Positions 1 through 5,920 of a stretch of 5,920 nt of DNA are shown one piece after another. The DNA comes from Candidatus Delongbacteria bacterium (lineage in GTDB: Bacteria; UBA4055). How positions within the stretch are numbered: the stretch's first letter is position 1; the number at the start of each line of letters is the position of its first letter. The stretch spans positions 19,297 to 25,216 of the forward strand of contig DMTS01000141.1 in the NCBI GenBank assembly GCA_003477045.1, given 5' to 3'. A program made the translations under genes and the position numbers. Below the pieces are notes generated by a model. The model was not told where the DNA came from. It did no database searches and saw only the letters and a program-made list of their open reading frames with translations.

Positions 1-69
1 ATGCAATTAATGTCCGTATTTTTTCTTAAAGATACCATGACGATTGCCCGATAATTAGATAATCTACAG
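1..69 (+). repeat. Right end of a dispersed inverted-repeat element, cut by the window edge
   Basis: This stretch resembles the right end of the complete element at 3967-4234. Bases 1-22 align without gaps to 4154-4175 with 18 of 22 identical, including a perfect GCAATTAATG. Bases 23-43 continue against 4176-4195 with one gap. The last 15 bases (55-69, TTAGATAATCTACAG) match the outer end of the right terminal repeat (4220-4234) at 14 of 15 positions. About 12-15 bases present in the other copy, just inside the terminal repeat, are missing here. The two copies have the same orientation. The left part would lie before base 1. It is read as a diverged second member of a repeat family; chance similarity is unlikely but was not tested statistically. 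Confidence 0.6.
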
Positions 70-102
70 GTGCAGCCGAATATAAATATATGCATCTTTT
101 AC

Positions 103-131
103 TTGACATTCCATGGGGTGCGTTTTATATT
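103..131 (+). promoter_or_regulatory. Sigma-70-type promoter for nnr-rel
   Basis: A perfect -35 hexamer TTGACA (103-108) is followed, after exactly 17 bases, by a -10 hexamer TATATT (126-131) that differs from consensus at one position. Transcription would start near 138-140 and leave a 5' leader of about 120 nt before the nnr start codon. It is the only strong promoter seen ahead of the two plus-strand genes, so it probably drives both. It lies just downstream of the repeat end at 69. Confidence 0.7.
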
Positions 132-145
132 GTGATAGAGTGTCT

Positions 146-229
146 ATTGCTCGGTTAATTTCACAACGGCATTTTTTCAAAACAACAAAAGAAACTTATT
201 TTAAAGCCGTTATTTTTGTACGGAGCAAT
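146..229 (+). promoter_or_regulatory. Nested inverted repeats in the nnr leader (possible structured leader)
   Basis: Two perfect inverted repeats are concentric in the leader. The outer pair is ATTGCTC (146-152) with GAGCAAT (223-229). The inner pair is AACGGC (165-170) with GCCGTT (206-211). The inner 3' arm is followed by ATTTTTG, so the inner hairpin could act as a weak attenuator, though its loop of about 35 nt is long for an intrinsic terminator. It matches no riboswitch class I recognise. Regulation through this structure is an inference; short inverted repeats like these can also arise by chance. Confidence 0.3.
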
Positions 230-261
230 TCACTGCGAAAAGAAAATACCAGGGAAAAATC

Positions 262-1821
262 ATGAAAAAACTTGTCACGGCAGAGATTATGAAACAGCTC
301 GATAAGATCGCTGTATCCAATTACGGTGTAAAAGCATCAAAACTTATGGAAAATGCGGCTGAAGGAGTTTACTCAACCATTCTTAAATACGAGAAAAATG
401 TTAAGGACAAAAGTTTTACATTTGTGTGCGGAAAAGGAAATAACGGCGGCGACGGTCTTTACACCGCCAGGCTAATTGCGGATGCGGGTGCTTCGGTATC
501 GGTTTTTATTCTGGCTAAAAAAACTGAAATGTCAGAAGAAACCGAGAAAGCATACAAAAAAATATCAAAAACCGTAAAAAAAATAAAATTCGTAGATAAA
601 ACTGAAGATTTTGAACTTGGAAATTCAGATATTGTTGTAGATGCATTATTCGGTACGGGATTCAATTCCAATCCCGAAGGAATTTTTTTCGATATAATAA
701 AAAAGATAAATGACTCGCCCTGTACAGTATATTCGGTTGACATTCCTTCATGCATACACGGAACGACAGGCAACAGCGAGGACATCGCGGTCGTTGCTGA
801 TCATACGGTAACTTTCGGTTACCCGAAGATCGGACTGTATATAAACGACGGTTATACCCACAGCGGAACGGTAGATGTTGTTGATATAGGATTCCCTCCG
901 GAGCTGGATGAAGAAATACTTGAAGCAAGAATGCTTCTTGAAGTATCGGACGCTGCTGGCGGATACAAAAAAAGAGACCTGACCTCGGACAAAAAAGATT
1001 TCGGCAAGGTGTTCAATTTCGCAGGTTCCCTGTCAATGCCGGGAGCCGCAGCGCTTTCATCAATATCCGCTCTCAGATCCGGGACAGGACTTTTAAAGCT
1101 CGGTATCCCTATGAATATCTCCGCATCAATATCCACGGTTTATCCAGAAATAATGACGATCCCTCTGGGATACGCTCAACCGGGTTATACATCGATCCTA
1201 GCTGAAAAAGATGTCCTTAAAGGCTACAAATGGTGCGATGCCTGCCTTGCGGGACCTGGCCTATCCGTCCACCCGGAAACGAAAAAAGTGGTGATCAAAC
1301 TGATCCAGAAATTTGAAAATAAGCCTACAGTGCTCGACGCCGATGCACTCAATATACTTTCCGAAAAACCGGATATGTTCAGCGATTTCCGTTCGAACAT
1401 CGTGATCACTCCGCACAACAGCGAAATGGCCAGACTTACAGGCATGAGCAAGGAACTTTTTCTACTTAACAGATTCGAAATAACCGCCCAGAAAGCCATC
1501 GAATGGAAGTGCTATATTATTCTCAAGGGTACGCCTACAATTGTCGCTTATCCTTCAGGAAAAGTTTTGATACATGTTAATAAGCAGCCGGGAATGGCGG
1601 TAGGGGGAATGGGTGATGTACTGTCAGGAATCCTCGTAAGCCTTCTGGGACAGAAAGTCCCCATGGAGCAGGCTATAAACACGGCTATTTATGTCCATGC
1701 AATTGCCGCCGGATACGCTATTGAAAAATACGGCGAACACAGCCTTCTTCCGACTGATGTGGTAAAAGAGATACCTGAGGCTATAAAGTTTATAATATCA
1801 ATGACTGCTGCCGGAAATTAA
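262..1821 (+). CDS. nnr: Bifunctional NAD(P)H-hydrate epimerase / ADP-dependent (S)-NAD(P)H-hydrate dehydratase
   Basis: Nnr repairs hydrated NADH and NADPH in the cytoplasm: the N-terminal domain interconverts the R and S hydrates and the C-terminal domain dehydrates the S form at the cost of ADP. The 519-residue length is usual for the fused protein. The epimerase (YjeF_N, about 1-215) shows GKGNNGGDG at 57-65, DALFGTG at 127-133 and VDIPS at 159-163. The ribokinase-like dehydratase (about 240-510) shows AGSLSMPGAA at 254-263, LAGPGL at 329-334, LDADALN at 358-364, TPHNSE at 383-388 and GGMGDVLSGI at 448-457, whose D452 is the expected catalytic aspartate. The start follows a weak AGGGA (251-255) and gives the typical N-terminus MKKLVTAEIM. 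One oddity is SCIHG at 163-167, where SG is usual after DIP. It is first in a likely operon with rel. Confidence 0.96.
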   Translation: MKKLVTAEIMKQLDKIAVSNYGVKASKLMENAAEGVYSTILKYEKNVKDKSFTFVCGKGNNGGDGLYTARLIADAGASVSVFILAKKTEMSEETEKAYKKISKTVKKIKFVDKTEDFELGNSDIVVDALFGTGFNSNPEGIFFDIIKKINDSPCTVYSVDIPSCIHGTTGNSEDIAVVADHTVTFGYPKIGLYINDGYTHSGTVDVVDIGFPPELDEEILEARMLLEVSDAAGGYKKRDLTSDKKDFGKVFNFAGSLSMPGAAALSSISALRSGTGLLKLGIPMNISASISTVYPEIMTIPLGYAQPGYTSILAEKDVLKGYKWCDACLAGPGLSVHPETKKVVIKLIQKFENKPTVLDADALNILSEKPDMFSDFRSNIVITPHNSEMARLTGMSKELFLLNRFEITAQKAIEWKCYIILKGTPTIVAYPSGKVLIHVNKQPGMAVGGMGDVLSGILVSLLGQKVPMEQAINTAIYVHAIAAGYAIEKYGEHSLLPTDVVKEIPEAIKFIISMTAAGN

Positions 1822-1833
1822 ACGGAAATACCG

Positions 1834-3960
1834 ATGCCTTCAAGATACAAGATACAAATTGAAAACATAATCACCCGGCTCGAAGCGACCGGAATGAAAG
1901 TGAACGGCGAACTTATAAGGGATGCTTACAACTATGCATTTCTCGCGCACAAAAATGTTTTCAGAAGGAGCGGAAAACCCTATATCGAGCATCCTGTTAT
2001 GGTCGCAGAGATCCTGTCGGAACTTAAAGTTGACGATGTGACTATTGTGGCCGCGCTGCTTCATGATGTGGTCGAGGATACAGAGATTTCAGGACTTGAG
2101 ATCAAGGAGAAATTCGGCGAAACCATATTCGAGATAGTTAACGGCGTTACCAAGATAAATGAGATATATTTCGATACTTTCGAGGAAAAACAGACCGAAA
2201 ATTACCGTAAGCTTATCTTGAGCATGATAAAAGACCTCAGGGTCATTCTGATAAAATTCGCAGACCGTATCCACAATATGCGTACGATCAGGTTTATGAA
2301 GCCTGACAAGCAGAAGAAGATCGCGAGAGAAACTATAGACATCTATGCGCCTCTGGCATACAGGCTCGGTATGTTCAAGGTCAAGAATGAACTGGAGGAT
2401 AGAGCTTTTGAGATCTTAGATCCGGTCAACTATGAGATGGTCAGCAAGAAACTTGAAAATTCACTCGAATCTATGGAGAATTATATCAAAAAGATCACTC
2501 CAGTGATAATTCAGGAGCTTGAGAAGAAGAACATAAAAGCTGAAGTAAACGGTAGAATCAAGCATTATTATTCGATCTTCAACAAGCTTACATACAGAAA
2601 GAAAAGCTTTGAGGAGATACTTGATATAATTGCTCTGAGGATAATCATCCCCGACACCGAGGACTGTTATAATGTCCTGAGCATGGTACATATGATGTTC
2701 ACGCCTATACAGGGAATGTTCAATGATTATATCGCGGCTCCGAAACCCAACGGTTACCAGTCGCTACATACAAAAGTCGTTTTCGACAACAGGGTGATCG
2801 AGATACAGATCAGGACCGCCAAAATGCACGAGGTGGCAGAATTCGGTCTCGCGGCACACTGGAGATACAAAACTTCGAACAATGCCGATCTCCATGCGAT
2901 AGACGACTATATACTTAAGCTCAGGAACGTTCTGAGGGAGAGTTTCGAGGCTAACGATCCAAAGGAAATACTGGAAGAACTTAAGCTCAACCTGGCTTCA
3001 GGGGAGATATTCGTATTCACTCCAAAAAAAGACATGGTTACGCTGCCCGCCGGTTCAACTCCTATTGATTTCGCTTACAAAATACATGAAAACATAGGCA
3101 ACCACTGCATAGCAGCTAAAAGTAAGGGTAAGGTGATCCCGCTTTCAACAGTGCTTGAAAAAGGCGATATTGTAGAGATCATTACTTCTCCTAAAGCCTT
3201 TCCGAGCTACCAATGGCTTAAATTCGCAAAAAGCCAGAGGGCGAGAACCTCGATCAAGCACTTTTTAAAGAGAACAGAATACAATGATACTGTCAAGCTC
3301 GGACGGGATATTTTTCTGAACGAGCTAAATAAATATAACCTTACCATTGACAGAGATACGGTTAAACTTGTGCTTAAGTCATACGGCTTTTCCGCTGTTG
3401 AGGATTTTTATTATTCGGTAGGCAACGGCGATATAAAACCGAACCAGTTTATGCGTAAGATCAGCACAAACAGGAAGGAAAGTGTTCTAGAGAGGCTTGT
3501 GCAGAAGATAAGGATAAAGAGTCCAAAAGACAAGCCTGTTGAAGCAGAACCGACTAAGAATATTATTTACGCTTCATGCTGCCATCCTCTTCCGGGAGAC
3601 ACTATCGTGGGTCAATTAATTGATAATAATACGGTCAAGATACACCTGTCAAACTGTCCTGTTCTGGGCTCAGCAGATCCTTCGACACTTCTTAATACTA
3701 ACTGGGAGGTTGAAAAGGATGAAGATTTTGAGGTTAGTTTCAAGGTCGCGGCAGAAGACAGGCCTAATCTTTTGTATGAAATGATCAAAGTTGTGAACTC
3801 GCTGAACATAAATCTTACTTATCTTGATGTAAAGGTTGAAGATTCTATAGCTGTCGGTAATTTTATCGGAAAGGTTAAAAACCTTAATCATTTTATTAAA
3901 TTGCGCAAGAAACTTTTCGGCGTAAAAGGGGTTTTATCCATCGAGCGTTTCGTTCAATAG
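1834..3960 (+). CDS. rel: Bifunctional (p)ppGpp synthetase/hydrolase (RelA/SpoT homologue)
   Basis: This long Rel (708 residues) makes (p)ppGpp from ATP and GDP/GTP and also degrades it, controlling the stringent response, usually at the ribosome. The HD hydrolase domain (about 25-195) keeps R44, H53, H77-D78, E81-D82, D144 and N148. The synthetase domain (about 235-345) keeps D264, YQSLHT at 308-313 and E323 in EIQIRT. From memory these positions coincide with the numbering of the Streptococcus Rel structure, which supports the chosen ATG. A TGS domain (about 388-450), a helical region, a zinc-finger-like segment with C582, C583, H604 and C608, and a C-terminal ACT domain (about 634-706) follow. 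Both catalytic sites look intact. The charge motif normally RxKD (Rel/SpoT) or ExDD (RelA) reads MFND at 295-298. The gene lies 12 nt after nnr with a weak ribosome site (GGA, 1824-1826), so translational coupling is plausible. Confidence 0.97.
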   Translation: MPSRYKIQIENIITRLEATGMKVNGELIRDAYNYAFLAHKNVFRRSGKPYIEHPVMVAEILSELKVDDVTIVAALLHDVVEDTEISGLEIKEKFGETIFEIVNGVTKINEIYFDTFEEKQTENYRKLILSMIKDLRVILIKFADRIHNMRTIRFMKPDKQKKIARETIDIYAPLAYRLGMFKVKNELEDRAFEILDPVNYEMVSKKLENSLESMENYIKKITPVIIQELEKKNIKAEVNGRIKHYYSIFNKLTYRKKSFEEILDIIALRIIIPDTEDCYNVLSMVHMMFTPIQGMFNDYIAAPKPNGYQSLHTKVVFDNRVIEIQIRTAKMHEVAEFGLAAHWRYKTSNNADLHAIDDYILKLRNVLRESFEANDPKEILEELKLNLASGEIFVFTPKKDMVTLPAGSTPIDFAYKIHENIGNHCIAAKSKGKVIPLSTVLEKGDIVEIITSPKAFPSYQWLKFAKSQRARTSIKHFLKRTEYNDTVKLGRDIFLNELNKYNLTIDRDTVKLVLKSYGFSAVEDFYYSVGNGDIKPNQFMRKISTNRKESVLERLVQKIRIKSPKDKPVEAEPTKNIIYASCCHPLPGDTIVGQLIDNNTVKIHLSNCPVLGSADPSTLLNTNWEVEKDEDFEVSFKVAAEDRPNLLYEMIKVVNSLNINLTYLDVKVEDSIAVGNFIGKVKNLNHFIKLRKKLFGVKGVLSIERFVQ

Positions 3961-3966
3961 CCGCTC

Positions 3967-3990
3967 CTGTATATTGTCTAAAAGCGAACC
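3967..3990 (+). repeat. Left terminal inverted repeat
   Basis: Starts CTGTATATTGTCTAAAAG and is the inverted counterpart of 4211-4234, differing at positions 10, 19 and 23 of 24. The similarity stops abruptly at the outer side, which sets the element's left border; a shared CT two bases further out could extend it slightly. Confidence 0.7.
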
Positions 3991-4020
3991 CTCTACATTA
4001 ATTCGATCACTACTTTAAAG

Positions 4021-4047
4021 CATTTACCGTACCGGCGGGTAAGGATG
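4021..4047 (+). other. Short hairpin inside the element
   Basis: CATTTACC (4021-4028) can pair imperfectly with GGTAAGGATG (4038-4047): the TTACC/GGTAA core pairs, and CAT/ATG pairs across two unpaired Gs. The loop contains CCGTACCGG, itself a small inverted repeat. No T-run follows, so it is not a classical terminator. It would be the first stable hairpin in the 3' end of an nnr-rel transcript. The left arm of this region can alternatively pair with 4127-4135. Confidence 0.3.
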
Positions 4048-4054
4048 GTAACGG

Positions 4055-4078
4055 GATTCGCTTATATCTAAAACACAG
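4055..4078 (+). repeat. Internal copy resembling the right terminal repeat
   Basis: This stretch, beginning GATTCGCTTATATCTAAAAC, matches the right terminal repeat (4211-4234) at 18 of 24 positions without gaps and in the same orientation. It is therefore also inverted relative to the left repeat (17 of 24). This suggests a shorter 112-bp unit (3967-4078) nested in, or ancestral to, the 268-bp element. Confidence 0.45.
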
Positions 4079-4144
4079 AAGAAGCAGAACGAGCCATATG
4101 TCTGAAGAAAAAAAATACAAAGTCTGGCCGGTACGTGCGATCTC

Positions 4145-4209
4145 CAGATCATTACGCAATTAATGGATGTATTTTCTATGAAGACACTATGGCGAGTGAC
4201 AGATCATTA
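4145..4209 (+). repeat. Pair of 10-bp direct repeats, CAGATCATTA
   Basis: CAGATCATTA occurs at 4145-4154 and again at 4200-4209, 55 bp apart. The unit between them roughly accounts for the extra length of the right arm over the left, so an internal duplication or insertion bounded by these repeats is possible. In the copy at the window start, the bases corresponding to the second repeat are missing. Confidence 0.45.
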
Positions 4210-4210
4210 A

Positions 4211-4234
4211 GATTCACTTTTAGATAATATACAG
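4211..4234 (-). repeat. Right terminal inverted repeat
   Basis: On the plus strand it ends TTAGATAATATACAG; its reverse complement begins CTGTATATTATCTAAAAG and matches the left repeat at 21 of 24 positions. The last 15 bases recur at 55-69 with one mismatch, which independently supports 4234 as the right border. Confidence 0.7.
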
Positions 4235-4249
4235 TAGAAACAGACCAAC

Positions 4250-5920
4250 CTACTCCTGATTAAAAAGATCCGGAACATGCTGGTGGATAACCTTGACGGA
4301 TTCATCCGGCAGTCCGTTATAATTAGGCTGATGATTAAACTCGGGAACGATCTCCTTCATTTTCGCGATCTTGTCTTTTGCAGACAGCAGGTCGAAGATC
4401 TGATCACTCAGAAGGTGAATATCGTACTCCCTTGATTTTGCAATAGTTATCGATTCGAACTCCGTACTCTTGTCGGTATCATCGATCAGCAGCTCCTCGT
4501 AGAGCTTTTCGCCCGGTCTTAATCCCGTAAATTCGATCCCGATATCCGGCCTGTCCGCTAATTTGATCATATTCTTAGCGAGATCCAGGATCTTTACAGG
4601 CTCGCCCATGTCAAGTATCATGACATCTCCGCCATGCCCGATAGAAGCTGCCTGAAGCACAAGCTGGCAGGCTTCCGGTATAAGCATAAAATATCTCGTG
4701 ATCTCGGGATGAGTGATCGTAATCGGTCCGCCTTCCTGGATCTGCTTTGTGAATTTAGGTATTACCGAGCCTGAGGACCCCAGAACATTACCGAATCTGA
4801 CGGCGCAGATCTCGGTTCCGTTGTGATTAGAGTTTTGAGCGTAAAGCTCGCAGATCCTCTTAGTCGCGCCCATAACGTTTGTCGGTCTGACAGCCTTGTC
4901 GGTCGAGATCAGAACGAATTTTTCGACATGATGTTTAAGTGAAAGGTCTATGCAGTTCTTTGTGCCGATTATATTGTTCGTTATACCTTCAATGATATTA
5001 TATTCCACCATTGGAACATGTTTATATGCCGCTGCGTGGATCACTATCTGCGGTTTGTGTTTCTCAAAAGTTTTATCAAGATTCTCCCTGTCCCTGACGG
5101 ACTGAAGAACAGGCACAACTCTTTCATCGTGAAGTTCATCGTGGATCATATATAGGTCAAGCTCGCTGTGGTCAAGTATTATCACCCTTGCCGCCCCGTA
5201 CTTAAAACACTGCCTGCATATCTCTGAACCTATGCTGCCGCCGCCGCCGGTAACCAGTATCCTCTTGCCGGAAACGAAAGCTTTTATTCTGTCTTCGTCA
5301 AGATCCTTCGGATGCCTTGCAAGAAGATCCTTAACATCGATGTTCCTCAGCTGGGTAAAAAAACTTTTATCTACAAGAATATCTTTAAGCGATGGAAGAA
5401 CTCGGGTTTCGTGAAAATACGGGCTCAGCTCATCGAATATCTTTTTAATTTGTTTTCTGTCGTTAAGCGAAGGTATTGCGATCACAAGAAGATCGTATTT
5501 GATCCCGGGATCAGCTTTAGACATTTCTATGAATTTTTCTTTTGAGAATATAGATATTCCTTCAATTGTCCTCTGCCTGACCTTTTCATTATCGTCAAGA
5601 AAATATTTTACCTTATAATCCGTCTCGGCGAACTCTTCGGTGATCTTTTGCCCGGCTTTGCCTGCGCCGTATATTACCACCTTTTTAATTTTTTTTCTTG
5701 ATGCGGCTCTGAGTAGCATGTGCCTGTAAACGAGCATCATGGTGTTCTGAATGAAAAGGAAGAATACAAGTTCAAGCAGCAGCATTCTCAATACCGCTTC
5801 GCCGTGTTTGAATATCAGAAAGAATACGGGAAGAGAGATGAGAAAACCGGAGATCCCGATTATTGTTTTAAGCAGATATGATTTAGCCGTCGCCGACGAC
5901 CATGAAAGTTTGTAATCGTT
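4250..5920 (-). CDS. Membrane-bound UDP-N-acetylhexosamine 4,6-dehydratase, PglF/CapD/WbpM type (5' end outside the window)
   Basis: Enzymes of this family oxidise C4 and remove the C6 hydroxyl of UDP-GlcNAc, giving the 4-keto-6-deoxy sugar used for bacillosamine, QuiNAc or FucNAc in surface glycans. The frame is open to the window edge; a TTG at 5791 could be taken as a start but is internal. Of 556 visible residues, about 17-37 and 46-65 are hydrophobic and are read as the last two of the family's N-terminal membrane helices. A first Rossmann fold follows (GAGKAG, 85-90), then the catalytic SDR domain with TGGGGSIGSE (224-233), AAAYKHVP (296-303), STDKA (339-343), MGATK (350-354) and GLRPGEKLYEEL (466-477). 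Thr340-Asp341-Lys342 and Met350 in place of the usual SDR tyrosine are typical of long PglF-like enzymes. The stop is TAG at 4250-4252. Substrate and product stereochemistry cannot be told from sequence. It faces rel, so it is a separate unit. Confidence 0.93.
   Translation of the reverse strand, partial: NDYKLSWSSATAKSYLLKTIIGISGFLISLPVFFLIFKHGEAVLRMLLLELVFFLFIQNTMMLVYRHMLLRAASRKKIKKVVIYGAGKAGQKITEEFAETDYKVKYFLDDNEKVRQRTIEGISIFSKEKFIEMSKADPGIKYDLLVIAIPSLNDRKQIKKIFDELSPYFHETRVLPSLKDILVDKSFFTQLRNIDVKDLLARHPKDLDEDRIKAFVSGKRILVTGGGGSIGSEICRQCFKYGAARVIILDHSELDLYMIHDELHDERVVPVLQSVRDRENLDKTFEKHKPQIVIHAAAYKHVPMVEYNIIEGITNNIIGTKNCIDLSLKHHVEKFVLISTDKAVRPTNVMGATKRICELYAQNSNHNGTEICAVRFGNVLGSSGSVIPKFTKQIQEGGPITITHPEITRYFMLIPEACQLVLQAASIGHGGDVMILDMGEPVKILDLAKNMIKLADRPDIGIEFTGLRPGEKLYEELLIDDTDKSTEFESITIAKSREYDIHLLSDQIFDLLSAKDKIAKMKEIVPEFNHQPNYNGLPDESVKVIHQHVPDLFNQE

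Larger units (their letters stand above)
3967..4234. repeat. 268-bp element with imperfect terminal inverted repeats (MITE-like)
   Basis: The gap between the convergent genes is almost filled by an element bounded by 24-bp inverted repeats (21 of 24 matching). Further nested inverted pairs lie inside: CATTAATT (3996-4003) with AATTAATG (4158-4165), and CGTACCGGC (4028-4036) with GCCGGTACG (4127-4135). Thus much of it could fold into one long interrupted hairpin on either strand. The right arm is about 40 nt longer than the left. It carries no convincing open reading frame, so any mobility would need a transposase from elsewhere. It begins 6 nt after the rel stop and ends 15 nt before the stop of the opposite gene. 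No target-site duplication was found. A related end at 1-69 argues for a dispersed family. Alternatives are a structured RNA or a bidirectional terminator. Confidence 0.6.

Noticed and set aside
123..142. A further left terminal repeat of the element overlapping the nnr promoter (shared TATATTGT at 126-133)
   Set aside because: Only about 13 of 20 bases match and the shared core is the -10 hexamer itself, so chance is the simpler explanation.
459..1499. Minus-strand open frames opposite nnr
   Set aside because: They overlap each other and conserved Nnr motifs on the other strand, and have no plausible ribosome sites or domains.
3961..4249. Integron attC site or CRISPR remnant in the convergent gap
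   Set aside because: No attC-type GTTRRRY/RYYYAAC core sites and no regularly spaced identical repeats are present; the symmetry is explained by the terminal inverted repeats.
3935..4260. Target-site duplication flanking the element
   Set aside because: The bases outside 3967 (CCGCTC) and outside 4234 (TAGAAAC) share no direct repeat, even after shifting the borders by a few bases.
5232..5545. Short plus-strand open frames opposite the dehydratase gene
   Set aside because: They are antisense to a well-conserved catalytic and Rossmann region and show no recognisable motifs; they are shadows of the real frame.
5789..5791. TTG as the start codon of the dehydratase
   Set aside because: The frame continues open for 43 more codons to the window edge and these encode a hydrophobic segment expected in this family, so the true start is outside.

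Overview
The window holds three protein genes of a bacterium plus two intergenic regions with unusual repeat structure. The sequence is moderately AT-rich, with good sigma-70-type promoter hexamers and only weak Shine-Dalgarno sequences. Nothing in it fixes the phylum. A single bifunctional Rel (instead of a RelA/SpoT pair) and a long membrane-bound sugar-nucleotide dehydratase fit many bacterial groups, so no taxon is named.

Layout: bases 1-261 are non-coding. They contain the right end of a dispersed repeat (1-69), a near-consensus promoter (103-131) and a leader of about 120 nt with nested inverted repeats. Two plus-strand genes follow, 12 nt apart and probably co-transcribed: nnr (262-1821), the two-domain NAD(P)H-hydrate repair enzyme, and rel (1834-3960), the (p)ppGpp synthetase/hydrolase. 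A 289-nt gap (3961-4249) is almost filled by a 268-bp element with 24-bp imperfect terminal inverted repeats. A minus-strand gene (4250 to beyond 5920) converges on rel. It encodes the C-terminal 556 residues of a PglF/CapD/WbpM-type UDP-N-acetylhexosamine 4,6-dehydratase with two of its membrane helices visible.

How the genes relate: nnr repairs damaged nicotinamide cofactors and rel sets the stringent response, so the operon joins metabolite repair to starvation signalling. The third gene belongs to surface-glycan or glycoprotein sugar synthesis and faces the other way, so it is a separate transcription unit.

The most notable points are the inverted-repeat element between the convergent genes, whose right end recurs in diverged form at the window start. 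This suggests an undescribed small dispersed (MITE-like) family. Second is a Rel whose synthetase domain has Met-Phe-Asn-Asp where the RxKD/ExDD charge motif is normally found. No defence system, CRISPR array, tRNA or rRNA gene was seen.
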